Positions 1-12,130 of a DNA stretch of 64,000 bases are shown in pieces. The first letter of the stretch is position 1; each line of letters starts with the position of its first letter. The notes under the pieces are model-generated. The model saw only the letters and a list, made by a program, of their open reading frames with translations, did not search any database and was not told the DNA's origin. The translations under genes and the position numbers were made by a program. The stretch comes from Sapria himalayana (Eukaryota; Streptophyta; Magnoliopsida; Malpighiales; Rafflesiaceae): assembly GCA_029783825.1 (NCBI GenBank), contig JAREIK010002979.1, forward strand, positions 1,329,965 through 1,393,964. Reading direction: 5' to 3'.

Positions 1-135
1 ATATAAATGTTTTAAATTTTAAAATTGTACCTAATTTTGAGCATGCTCAATGCTCGCCTTTGACCCTCCAGTGTGGCAAGACATTTCTATACCTAGTCCT
101 GCTGATCTTTAGAGATAAAAAACAAGGTTTTGGCT
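1..135 (-). pseudogene. Transposase_24-like core fragment, copy 1
   Basis: Read on the minus strand, this short stretch encodes LGIEMSCHTGGSKASIEHAQ. The H-T-G-G-S-K motif is characteristic of plant Ptta/En/Spm-type Transposase_24 proteins, which accompany CACTA elements. The same segment appears at 28,425-28,560 (plus; HTGGSKSSIEHAQ) and 8,855-8,960 (minus; HIGGLKSSIKHAQ). A stop follows shortly after the HAQ motif in this copy, and nothing upstream of the motif is coding. It is therefore a relic exon and not a gene. The rest of the protein would lie to the left of the window. Confidence 0.7.
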
Positions 136-1196
136 CTAAAGATTAGCTCGGATTGGGGGTACATTAGAGATAAAATTAACTCAATTATATAGTTCTTATA
201 AATTTCAATAGGGGCGAATATCTCTATTATTATCTTTAAATATCAATTTATTTTCATTTTAAATAATATAAAAAATTAGTACTTTTTTTTATAATTTAAA
301 ATGTTCAAATTTTTTTTAGTAATTATTTAAAAAAAAAATTTCTTTAGGCATGAAACAATTTTTTTATAGTTAAAATAATATTCATATGTACTATTTTTTC
401 ATTAATTATTATATTTTAATATACAATGAATTATTTAATCTTTTTATTAGTAGAAAATTTAATATATGTTATTTTATTTTTTAAAATATCTTTAAAAATT
501 TTAAAAAGTATAGAATTAATAATTTAATGTTATTGTAATCTTTATTAATAGTTATGTAGCCTTTATTAAAAGTTATTGTAGTCTTTATTATATTAAATTT
601 TTTGTATTTATAGATTTTTAAATTATTGTGTTTATAATACCTATTTTTATAAATATAAGAGTAGAATGTGTATTTCAAGGATCGCTCATCAATAGACCAT
701 TAAATACGTAGCTTTAATATGAAAATTAAATAAAATATTATAATAATAGCATATAAAAAAATTAAATCATTAAATAGTGATTAAAATTATCCCCAGCCCA
801 ATAGTTAGGGAAAAATCCCTAACTAAATGGATATATTTTGTGAAAAATAAAATTTAAGAAATAATCTCTTGCAATAAAATATAAAAAGTAAAAAAAAAAT
901 TGATATATTTATTTAGTGATGGATTTTGTCTCGATCTAATTAGCTAGGGATATACCATCACTAAATCCACCACTAAATTCCCTACTTTTTTTGTGTAGAA
1001 ATCTACGAAAATATTAGTAACAAAATATTTTCAATCGAACATTTACATCACTAATTCGTCACTAATCTATTGCAAATTTTTAATTTAATGTAAAATCAAA
1101 AATTCTTTGTTATTCCCTAGCTAATCCCTCACTAATTAGGTTGGGATTTTAGCCGTAGTAATATTTCCTTAGCTAAATCGATATTTTATTGTAGTG
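1..1196 (-). mobile_element. CACTA (En/Spm) element, 5' end, copy 1 (partial)
   Basis: The right edge, read on the minus strand, begins CACTACAATAAAATATCGAT at 1196, which is the canonical CACTA tip. It is followed by subterminal AT-rich DNA with repeated TTAGCTAGGGA- and ATCACTAA-like words. The same roughly 1-kb sequence recurs at about 13,735-14,778 (same strand) and 22,985-24,050 (inverted), including a well-conserved block (reading CAAGGATCGCTCATC in this copy). The copy continues left beyond the window. From 175 down to 1 it passes directly into the Transposase_24 core fragment. In copy 3 the corresponding distance from tip to core is about 5.4 kb, so copy 1 is either an internal-deletion derivative or the state before an insertion. 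Target-site duplication cannot be checked because the other end is missing. Confidence 0.85.
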
Positions 1197-3609
1197 CATA
1201 TAGCTATATAGATAGATAAACAAATACATTGATAGATAGATAGATAAAAAAATAGATAGATTGATTGAATGATTGATAGTTAGATAAATATACATATAGA
1301 TAGATAGATTGATAGATTGATTGATTGACAGATTGATAGAAAGATTGATAGATAGATTGATAGACAGATTGATAGTTGATTGATAGAAAGATAGATAGAC
1401 AGATCGAAAAACAAATAGATAGAGAGATAGATAGACGGATATTTAGTTAGATAGATAGATAGACAAATTGAAAGATAGAAAGATAGATAGACATATATAT
1501 AGACAAATAAATAGGTAGATATATAGATAGGTCAATAGATAGATAGACAAACAGATAGATATATAGACAAATAGATAAAAAGATAGATAGACATATATAG
1601 ACAGAGTGATAGACAAACAGTTAGACAAATAGATAGATAGATAGTTAGAAAGATATATAAATAAAGAGATAGACAGATAGACAAATTAATATACAAATAG
1701 ATAGATAGACTGATATTTAGAAAGATAGACAATTTAATAAACAAATAGATAGATATATAAATAGAGAGACCGTTCGATAAATAGATGGACAAATAGATAG
1801 ACAGACAAATAAATAGACAGATTGATAGACTGATTTATAGAAAGATAGATATACTGATATATAGAATACTAGATAGATAGACAAATAAATAGATAGATAG
1901 ATACACAAATAGAATGATTAACAGATAGATAGACAAATAGATAGATAGATAGATAGATAAATAAATAAATAAATATATAACTATATATATATATATAAAG
2001 AGTGATAGATAGAGAGATAGAATGATAGATAAATCGATAGATAGATAGTTAGATAGACATAGATAGAAAAAAAAGATATGTAGATATATAGTTAGAGAGA
2101 AAGATAGATTGACAGATTGATAAAAATATAGATAGACAAATTGATAGATAGATAAGTAGATAAATAGATAACGAGATAGATTGATTGTAAGATAGATAGA
2201 TTGATAGACAGATAGATAGATAGATTCTTAAAAAGATTTAAATATAGAATGATAGATTGATTGACAAATAAATTTATAAACAAATCGATAGACTGGTAGA
2301 TATACAGATAGATAGATAGATAGACATATTAATAGATAGATTGGTAGACAGTTAGAATGACAGATAGATATGTATATAGGTTGTAAGACAAATAGATAGA
2401 TTGATTAATAGATAGATTGATAGATAGATTGATAGATAGATTTGCAGAGAGATTGTTAGAAATATAGATAGATAGAAAGATAGATAAATAGATAATTAGA
2501 AATACATATAGATAAATAGATAGATAAAGATATATATATATATATATATATAGAGATAGACAAATAGATTGATAAATAGATAGAAAGATATACAGATAGA
2601 TAGATATATAGATATATATAAATAGATAAAGAGAAAGTGAGAAAAATAGATAGATAGATAGATAGATAGATAGACAAATATAAAGACATAAGGATTGACA
2701 AATAGATCAATATATTGATTAATAGATAGATAGGTATATAGATAGATAGATAGACAAATAGATAGATTTATTTATAGAAAGATAGAGAAATAAATATACA
2801 TATTTATAGACAGATAAACAAATAGAAATATAGATAGAGAGATATATAGATAGATAGATAGATAGATAGATAGAAGTGATAGATAGATTGATTGATTGAT
2901 AGATTTATAGATAGATAAATAGACAAACAGATAGAAAGATTGATTGATTGATTGACAGATAGATAAATATACAAATTGATAGATAGATAGATATATATAA
3001 AGACTGACAGATTGATAGATAGAATGATAGATATATATACTGATAAATAGTCAGATAAATAAAGAAATAGATAGATAGGTATATAGATTTAGTGATTATT
3101 AATAGATTAATAGATAGATTAATAGAGAGATTTATAGACAGATAAGTAAGTAGACAAATAGATAGAAAGATTGATTGATTGCTAGACAGATAGATAGATT
3201 GATTGATAGATAAATAAAAAGTTTGATAGAAAGATTGATAAAGTGATTTATAGACAAATTGATAGAAAGATAGATAGAGAAAAGGATAGACAGATAGAAA
3301 GTCATATAGATATTTAGATAGATAAATAGATAGATAGATAGATAGATAAATAGATAATTTGATAGTTAGATAAATTATTAGACAGAGAGATAAAGATATA
3401 TATATAGAGATAGATAGACAGATAAATAGATAGATAGATAAATAAATAGATAGATTGATTGATTAATTGATTGACAGTTAGATTGATTTATTGATTGACT
3501 GATTAATAAATAGATTGATAGATTTAGAAATACATATGCAGTTAAATAGTCAAATAGATAGAGAAATATATAGTTATATAGATAGACAGATAAATAAATA
3601 AATAAATAA

Positions 3610-3662
<53 letters not shown>

Positions 3663-5278
3663 TTGATAGATAGATTGATAAAGAGATTGAAGGAAAGATA
3701 GATATACAATAAGATTGTTAGATATATAGATAAAAAAATAGATAGCTAGATAGATAGATGGATAATTAGATAGACGGGTTGATAAATAGATAGATAGACA
3801 AATAGAAAGACATATAGATAAACAAATAGATAGATAGATAGATATATTGATAAATAGATAGATAGGTAGATAGATATATAGATAGATAGATTAATAGATA
3901 GATTGATTCAAAGATTGATAGACATATTGATAGATAGATTGATATATAGATTTATTGATAGATTGAAAAATAAAAGATAGAAAGATAGATAAATAGATAT
4001 ATAGATAGAGTGTTATACACATTTTTAGACAAATAGATAAAGATATATATAGATATATAGATAGAAGGATAAATAGAGAGATAGAAAGATAGATATAGAG
4101 ACATTTAGATAGATAAATAGATACAAAGACAGATAAATAGATAGATTAATAGACTAATAGATAGAGAGATAGATAACCATATATAAGATAATAAGATATA
4201 CAGATTTAAAGACAAATAGATTGACAGATAGATAAATAGATATATAGATAAATAGATAGATAGATAGATATGTAGATAGATAGATAGATAGACAATTTGA
4301 TAGATAAATAGATAGATAAATAGAGATGATATATAGATAGAAAGATAGATACACAGATACATAGATAGATTGATATACAAATTTATAGATAAATAGTTAG
4401 AAAGGTAGATAGATAGATAGATAAAAATATAGATAGATAGATAGATAAAAATATAGATAGATATACGTACATATATATATATATATAATGACACATAGAT
4501 AGATAGATTAATACAGAGATTGATACACAGATTGTTAGACAGATTGATAGATAAATTGATAGACAGATAGATAGACATATTGATAGACAAATAAGTAGAT
4601 AATTAGATTGTGAGATAGCTTGACACAAAAATAGATAGTTAAATAGACAGACAAATAAATAGACAGATAGAAAGAGAGAGAGAGAGAGAGATACATAGAT
4701 AAATATATAGATAGATAGACAGAAATATAGTGATAGATATATTAATAGATAGATAAAAGATTGACAAATAGAAAGATAGAATGATAGATAAATAGAAAGA
4801 TAGATAGATAGAAAATAGATAGACAGATCATTACATAGAAAGATAGATAAACAAATTGATATATAGTTTCATAGATGATTGAATGATATAAAGATTTATA
4901 AATAAATTGATAGATAGATTAATTGATAATTTCATAGATATGTAGATAGATAAATTTATATACATATAATTAGATAGATATATAGATAAATAGAGAGAAA
5001 GATAGATTGATTGATTGACAGATAGAAAGATAGATAGATTGATTGATAGATTGATTGATGGAAAAATTTATAGACATATAGATAGATAGATAGATTGACT
5101 AATTTATAGACAGATTAATAGAATTATTTATTGACCGATAGATAGACAAAATGATAGACAGAAATATAGTTCGACATATATCAACTAATAAATACATAGA
5201 TAGATAGATAGTTTGAATGATTATTAGATAGATAGATAAAGATATATATAAATTGATAGATAGATAGATATATAAATA

Positions 5279-5321
<43 letters not shown>

Positions 5322-7944
5322 TTATATATTTATTTATTTATTTATTTATACAAAATTATGTGGAAAGATAGATAGATATACAAAAAATAGACAAATAAAT
5401 AAATAGATAGATAGATAGATTAATAGATAGCCAGGTAGATAGATAGATAGATAGATAGATAAACATATATAGAGAAAGTTAGATCGGTAGATAGATAAAG
5501 TGATATATTTATAGATATATAGATAGCTAGATAAACAAATAAATACACAGATAGATAGATAGATAGCCAAATACATAGACAGATAGAGTGATAAATAGAT
5601 AGACATATAGATAAATAGATAGATAGAAAGACTAATAGATAGATAGTTAGATAGATAAAAAAATAGATAGACTCATAGAAAGACAAATAGATAGATAGAT
5701 AGACAGATAGGTAGATAGATAGATATATAGATAGACAAATAGATAGATAGAATGATAGATAGATTAATAGGCAGATTGATAAACAAATTGATAGATATTG
5801 ACAGAGAAATTGATAGAATGATAAATAGACTTATAAATAGTCAGATAGATCAATAGAAAGATAGATTGAAAGATAGATTGAAAGATAGATGGACAAATAG
5901 AAAGATAGATAGATATTTAGATAGATAGATAGATAAACAGATAGATATAGAGATAGATAGAGAAAAAGATAGAAAAATAGCTAGATAGATATATAGAAAG
6001 ATAGACAAATAGAAAAATAGAATGATAGAGAGATACATCAACATATCGATAGATATTTATATAGATAGATAGACAGAAAGAAAGATAAAAAGAAAGATAG
6101 ATAATTAGATAGACAGATAGATAGACAGACAGATAGATAGACAGATAGACAGACATATAGATAGATAGACAGATAGATAAACAGATAGATAGATAGACAT
6201 ATAAATAGGTAGGCAAACAGACAGACAGATAGATAGACAAATAGTTAAAAAAATATAAAGATAGATAGACTGAAAGATTGATAGATTGATAGATAGATAG
6301 GTAGTTAGATTCATAGATACTTATATAGATAGATAGAAGATAAATAGACGAAAAGATAGACAGATATATAGATAGATATATAAACTAATAGATAGATAGA
6401 AAGATAGACTAATAGATAGATAGATAGAGAGATTAATAGATAGATAGCAAAATTGATAGATAGATAGATAATTAGTTTGAAAGATAGACAAATAGAATGA
6501 TATATAGATTAATATTTATATAGATAAATAGATAGATAGATTGTTAAATAGATAGATAGATAGATAGACAGTTTGATAGAAAGATTGATAGTCTTATTAA
6601 TAGACAGATAGCTAGACAGATAGATAGATAGATAGACAGATAGATTTATAGACAAATAGATAGATAGATACATATAGATAGACAAAAAGATCGGTAGATA
6701 GAAAGAAAGATAGATACATAGATAGATAGAGATATAGATTATTAGACAAGTAAATAGACAGATAGATAAATTGAAAGATAGAAAAATAGATAGACAAATA
6801 GATATATAGAATGATAGATAGATATATAGATAGATAAATAGATAGATAAACAGATAGATACCCAGATAAATAGACAAATATATAAATAGAATATAGATAA
6901 AAAAATAGACATATATATACATATAGATAGACAAATAGGTAGATAAATAGATAAATACATTGATATACAAATATTTAGACAAACAGATATATAGATAGGC
7001 AATTATAAAACTAATCGATAAACAAATAGATAGATAGATAGATAGATAGACATATAGATAGACATATAGAACATATAAATATAGATAGATTGGTATATAG
7101 GCATATAGACATACAAATAAAAAGTTGTATAAATAGATAGATATATAGACAAAATGATAGATAAATAAAGAGATTAATTTATATACACACTGATAGATAT
7201 ATTGTTATACCAATTGATAAATAGATTGATAGACATATTGATAGAGAGATAGATAGATTGATTGATAGGTATATAGATATACAAATTGATAGATAGATAG
7301 ATATACAGATATATAAAGAGATAGATAGACAAATAGATAGATAGAAAGATACATGACAAAATAGATAGATAGAAAGATACATGACAAAATAGATAGATAG
7401 AAAGATAATTAGAAAGATTGATAATGCGATAAATAGACATATAGATAGACAAGTAAATAAATAAATAGATAGATAAATATATAGATAGATAAATAGACAA
7501 AAAGATTTACAGATAGATAAACATATAAATAGATAGATGGAAAGATAGATAGATAGACACACATATAGATAGATATGTAGACCAACATTTTGATAGATAG
7601 ATAGATATATTGAAAGATAGATAGATAGAGACAATGATAGATAGATGATAGATATACAGACAAACAGACAGATAGATAAATAGATAAGTAGACATATAGA
7701 ATGATAGAGAGATATATAGATAGAAAGATAAATAGATAGTTTGACAGATAGATATATAGATAGTTATAAAGAATGATAAACACATTTATAGACAGATAGA
7801 TAGATAGAGAAATACATAGACATATAGATAAATAGATAGATAGATAGGCATATAGATAGATTATTAGGTAGACAGATATATTGACAAATATATATACAAA
7901 TTAATAGAAAAATAAATAAATAGAGAGACTGACAGAAAGATAGA
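1197..7944 (+). repeat. Degenerate (GATA)n array A
   Basis: About 6.7 kb of GATA tetranucleotides on the + strand, starting directly after the CACTA tip of copy 1 and ending at the GC-rich island. Units are interrupted by GACA, GATT (often as GATTGATTGATT runs), AAATA and ATATA variants. A pure TA run lies at about 3,616-3,660 and another at about 5,285-5,312. There is no recognisable gene. Reading frames on the minus strand encode only Tyr-Leu-Ser-Ile-like repeats forced by the tetranucleotide. Confidence 0.97.
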
Positions 7945-8381
7945 TTAAAGGTGTCACATAGGCTAGGCCGGCCCGGCACTACATAGGGCACAACATGATT
8001 TAGTAGTGCCTGGCTCACCATTGCATGCTACAATGCTGTGCTCAGGCCCGTGCCGAGCATACACTCGGCACCTATCGTGGCCTACCAGGCCGAGGGAATC
8101 CAGCCCACGTGTCGTGCCAATCACGACACGAGGGCCTGGCTCAGGGGCATGACAGACGTGACCACACACCGAGTTTGGTCATGGTGACCCGGTGCCCAAT
8201 GGCCAAAGCTAGCCAAGCCATGAAAGGGCGACGATGGCATGGAGGCATGCCACGAAACGATACTTTTTTTAAAAAATTATGGTTTTGGCCAGTCCGAACT
8301 AGGCCGAACCTGGTAGATTTTGGGCCAGGGCCCATGTCAGGACTGACCTCACAGAACCATGCCAGGCCAGGCATGGCATGA
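7945..8381. mobile_element. GC-rich island, probable transposon fragment
   Basis: A 437-bp block rich in GGCC, GGCCCGGCAC and GGCCAGG modules sits in otherwise very AT-rich DNA. Its two ends are roughly inverted copies: GTGTCACATAGGCTAGGCCG at the left, and GTGTATCATGCCATGCCTGG read inward from the right. It contains perfect hairpins at 8,108-8,130 (9-bp arms, 5-base loop) and 8,357-8,376 (7-bp arms). GGCCCGGCAC-type modules are known in subterminal regions of some plant hAT elements, which makes a decayed non-autonomous element the best guess, but no transposase is present. The open frames of 70-118 codons inside have no recognisable domain. The right boundary is set by comparison with 28,990-29,040, where homology with CACTA copy 2 stops at the shared GTGAGTGTAT. 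Confidence 0.5.
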
Positions 8382-8419
8382 TACACTCACTGCTTCATAT
8401 GACCTCTTATGGTCTACAA

Positions 8420-9470
8420 ATAGATAAAATCATAGTAAATGGTTGAAGATCCATAGTACCCTCAACTTGTTGAGAAACAGTTTTCACACATTCCTCCATT
8501 AATTTTTGTGATAAAATAGTTAAAAATACTATTATAGATATACATAAAATTGTTTTATATTTTGCATTCCCAACAACTTTCAAAATTTATTGTGGTACTA
8601 TTATATTTTTTTAATATAATAGATTCTTACAGCAATCATCTGAGACTTGTTGTCAACAAACTGACCATCTGCTTTCTTCACATGCAACTTTTTGAAAATC
8701 TCATAAAAATGAGGATCTCAACCAAATTATCCAGCCTAGAGTATGTATTTATTAAGTCATAAAATAACAAATGATAAAAAATTTAACAAAATTAATAAAA
8801 CCATCCACTAATTAAATTTATTTAGACTATTAGGACAACCACTAAATATATAAATATTAAAAATTTTAATATTATACTAAATCTTGAGCATGCTTAATGC
8901 TCGACTTTAGCCCTCCTATGTGGCTAGACATTTTTGTACCTAGTCCAGCTACCTCGGTTCATTAATTTTTGCTGGTAATCTCTGATTTTTTTTATCATCT
9001 AACTTCTCCCAATACTTAAGCCACTCAGACCAGTCATCCTTGGATATAAATTTAGCCATTTCTTTTATATTCTTCAATTAATGGACAAAATCAGAATACC
9101 ATTTAGTAGCTTTGCCCTCTGATATTGACTTTATCTTTCCATCAAATTTGAGTGCTCATGTGCACTTATTCTATATATAGAAATATCACAAAAAAATGTA
9201 TATTAATTACAAGGACATAATTATTTGCTGCTTGAATAAAAACCAACATAATAGTAAACTAAGCAGATACTTAATTTTCAATGCTTTTTTTTCATTATTT
9301 TTACCTGAAGTCATTAAAATTAGACTCTTTCGTCAATTCAGAAACTTTATTCCATGATAATGCTTTAGAATCAACAATTTTTTTGAAAGACTTTGTAATT
9401 ATAGCAGAACACTTGTGAGATAGAATACAACTATACAAATAAATTAATAACATTGAAAAAAAAAGTAAAT
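8420..9470 (-). pseudogene. Transposase_24-like protein, copy 2, conserved core
   Basis: Reading down the minus strand, four pieces line up with plant Ptta/En/Spm Transposase_24 proteins. First is an exon at about 9,420-9,304 (CSAIITKSFKKIVDS...). Second is 9,155-8,945, with KFDGKIKSISEGKATKWYSD, then a stop, then FISKDDWSEWLKYWEKL and NQRLPAKINEP. Third is TKMSSHIGGLKSSIKHAQ at about 8,935-8,880. Fourth are two exon-like pieces, DPHFYEIFKKLHVKKADGQF (about 8,700) and LMEECVKTVSQQVEG (about 8,490). The W-S-E-W-L-K-Y-W segment and the H-x-G-G-x-K-S motif identify the family. In-frame stops and a frame change before the GG motif show it is dead. The last two pieces are separated by intron-like AT-rich DNA, and both recur in copy 3. 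Its role in the element would be DNA binding at CACTA ends, which is inferred from the family. Confidence 0.8.
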
Positions 9471-9475
9471 CATAA

Positions 9476-9870
9476 CTATATATATAAATAATTACTAACA
9501 GGATCATCATAATATTTTTTTCTAGTAATATTTAAATATTTCTTATATCTCTCATCCACAATCTCAATTACTAACTTAACACTGAATGCAGAAGAAGGCA
9601 CAACATTTGATGATGTCGATGATTTTATAAATGCGGTAACTATCGGTGTAAAATGTAGTGTAGAAGATGGTGATGGATCAAAAGTGTTTGTAGGAAGGAC
9701 AATGGGTGGTGGGCTTATATTTGATAAAGGTGATAGTAAAGGTGTCAATGATGGTGATGGAGATATAAATGTAGATGATGTTTGTGATGTTTAAGTCTGA
9801 ATATAGTGGGGATGAGATGGTAATATATTTGCAACATGGTTTAAAATACTAGATAAATTTGGTCCATTAT
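9476..9870 (-). pseudogene. P/S-rich N-terminal linker of the Transposase_24-like protein
   Basis: A 90-codon minus-strand frame (9,748-9,476) reads MTPLLSPLSNISPPPIVLPT, continues Ser/Thr/Pro-rich, and then has a better conserved end, VIEIVDERYKKYLNITRKKY. Low-complexity proline/serine stretches ahead of the conserved core are usual in this family. The same linker, diverged (SPSPSLTSLPSLLSDISPS), is found at 62,555-62,700 in copy 5. Upstream of the frame on the same strand the homology continues to about 9,870. There is no separate domain and it is probably part of the 8,420-9,470 protein. Confidence 0.6.
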
Positions 9871-10057
9871 ACGTCTTGTCCACCTCCACCATGCCCACAT
9901 CCTTTAGGTGCCATCTACTATACAAAAAATAAAAACATAGAACAAATAATAGAGATATGTTGAACAACCATGCATTTTATAATAAAACACAACAATAAAT
10001 TTAATCAAAATATAGAAAGGTTTTGATAGTATAATATTATAATACAATTATACCAAT

Positions 10058-10265
10058 TTAATTATCGGCATAATTATCATTCTCTAATTGATCTTCTGAC
10101 ATTTCGTCTGATTCTGATGGAAGTTTCAACTCATCTTCAGATAGAAATTGATCATCATCAATTTCAATTAGGCCACCAATTGAGTCACATAAATTTACTA
10201 GATCATCATCTACATGCACATGCTCAATATTATTTATGTCATCTTCTTGGAATGCTGGTGCAATA
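10058..10265 (-). pseudogene. Acidic tail of a CACTA-encoded protein (TNP2-like, tentative)
   Basis: The C-terminal part of a minus-strand frame encodes RSADITIAPAFQEDDINNIE, then HVHVDDDLVNLCDSIGG and a strongly acidic Asp/Glu end (LSEDELKLPSESDEMSEDQL) with a stop at 10,058. The N-terminal part of that frame lies in the GA-rich microsatellite and is not protein-like. In CACTA elements a TNP2-type transposase (with DUF4216 and similar C-terminal domains) lies upstream of the Transposase_24 gene, and this segment is in that place and orientation. The catalytic core of TNP2 is not present here. The assignment rests on position and acidic character only. Confidence 0.4.
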
Positions 10266-10279
10266 GTTATGTCTGCACT

Positions 10280-10515
10280 TCTTTGTTGAGAGAAAGAATG
10301 GAGGGAGAGAAAGAAGAGAAATGGGGAAGTGAGAGAAAGAGAGAAATGGGGAAGAGAGAGAAAGAGAGAAAGGGGAGAGAGAGAAAGAGAGAAAGGGGAG
10401 TGAGAGAGAGAGAGAGAGAGAAAAAAAAAAGAGAGTGTGTGACACAAAAAGAAAAAGAGGGAGAGAGAGTTACACAGAAAGAATGATAGAGGGAGAGAGA
10501 GACACATAGAGAATC
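10280..10515 (+). repeat. GA-rich microsatellite/minisatellite
   Basis: A purine-only stretch built from GAGAGAAAGAGAGAAA with recurrent ATGGGGA/AGGGGA insertions gives a loose 20-30-bp periodicity. It is followed by GTGTGTGACAC and further GAGAGAGA. The minus-strand frames through it encode only Ser-Leu-Phe repeats. Confidence 0.85.
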
Positions 10516-10770
10516 TAATGTTAGAATGAGGAAATACAAAAAAGAACAAACATATTTCTTCTATACAAACCTATCATATATTACATCTTTTGTCATACAT
10601 AAGTTCATATATGAGCCAGAGGCCCAAAGGGTGGGATTAGGTAAGAGTACGTACTTATTTCAACAGTATGCTATATCGAACCAATGCTATGTGCTTAGAT
10701 ATTATTGATATTATATCTTTTGCCATTTAATTTCAAGTTAGTGCAACAAATTAGTAATATCCCATTTATA
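10516..10770. other. Unassigned AT-rich DNA within CACTA copy 2
   Basis: About 250 bp of unique sequence between the GA-rich run and the 540-bp tandem repeat. It includes a slightly more GC-balanced piece near 10,615-10,650 (GAGCCAGAGGCCCAAAGGG). The 60-codon plus-strand frame here has no recognisable similarity. Confidence 0.4.
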
Positions 10771-12130
10771 ATTATATGTTATTATATAACTAGTATATAT
10801 AGTTATAAATAGTTAGATATAGTTAAAGATATAGTTATATATTGATATATTCATAAAAGTAGTTATATGTAGTTATACATAAATATATACAATGTTATAA
10901 CCAAATATATAGATTTACATATATGTATACATAGTTAGAAATATAGTTATATTTAATTATATAGAGTGTTACATAGTTATACACATATTTATATATAGTT
11001 ATACACATCTAGCTAAACATAATGTTGTATGTTGTTATACAGTAATTATAAATATAGTTACATGTTGTTATACATATAGTTACACATATAGGTATACTTA
11101 TATTTATACATGTAGGTATTTATATTTTTTCATATAAATTTATATATGAGCACATATCGTTATCTATAAGTATAGATTTTGTATAATACATTTTTATATA
11201 CAAATATATTAAAATGTATATTAAATATGTTGTTAATTATATATTTAAATATATTTATGTATAATGTTTTTATAGTTATACAGGTAGTCAAAGCAAATTA
11301 TTTATCATTATATGTTATTATAATTATAGTATATATAGTTAAAAATAAAGTCATATATAGTTAAACATATAGTTATATATAGATATATTCATACAAGTAG
11401 TATATGTAGTTATCCATAAATGTATACAAAGTTATAAACAAATATATAGATTTACATATATGTATACATAGTTACAAATATAGTTATATTTAATTATATC
11501 GAGTGTTACATAGTAATACATATATTTATATATAGTTATATACATGTAGTTAAACATAATGCTGTATGTTGTTATACATGTAATTATAAATATAATTACA
11601 TGTGGTTTTACATATATTTACACATATAGGTATACTTATATTTATACTTGTAGGTATAAAGATTTTTTCTTTTAATTTTATTTTTTTATACATATAGTTA
11701 TGTATAGGTATAGATATAGTAAAATACATTTTTATATACTAATATATAAAATGTATTATTGAATATATGTTGTTATTTATATATTTAAATATAGTTATGT
11801 ATACTATTTTTTTTAGTTATACATATAGTCAAAGACAATTATTTATAGTTATATGATCTTATAGCTATATTATATATAGTTAAAAATAGAGTTATATATA
11901 GTTAAACATATAGTTATATATAGATATATTCATACAAGTAGTTATAAGTAGTTATAAATAAATGTATACAACATTATAAACAAATATATAGATTTAATTA
12001 TATGCATACATATATGTATGCATAGTTACAAATATAGTTATATTTAATTATATAGTGTTACATAGTTATAAAAATATTTATATATAGTTATTCACATATA
12101 GATATATATGTATATATAGTTAAAGATATA
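10771..12130 (+). repeat. Tandem repeat, unit about 540 bp, roughly 2.5-3 copies
   Basis: Three successive copies start with the same passage (TATATAGTTAAACATATAG, then AGATATATTCATACAAGTAG) at about 10,820, 11,360 and 11,900, spacing about 540 bp. Each unit is itself made of TAGTTATA-type words (ATAGTTATATAT, TTGTTATACAT, AGTTACACATAT). The third unit loses homology after about 12,090. Internal tandem repeats are common in CACTA elements. No coding potential is seen. Confidence 0.85.

Noticed and set aside
481..678. 65-codon minus-strand frame in CACTA copy 1
   Set aside because: AT-rich subterminal DNA with Lys/Tyr/Ile/Asn composition only. It is not conserved as a frame in copies 2 and 3.
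8025..8381. 118-codon plus-strand frame in the GC-rich island
   Set aside because: Stop-poor because of GC richness. There is no domain, and frames are open on both strands over the same palindromic DNA.
10058..10549. 163-codon minus-strand frame as one gene
   Set aside because: Its first half is the translated GA-rich microsatellite (Ser-Leu-Phe repeats). Only the acidic C-terminal part looks protein-like.
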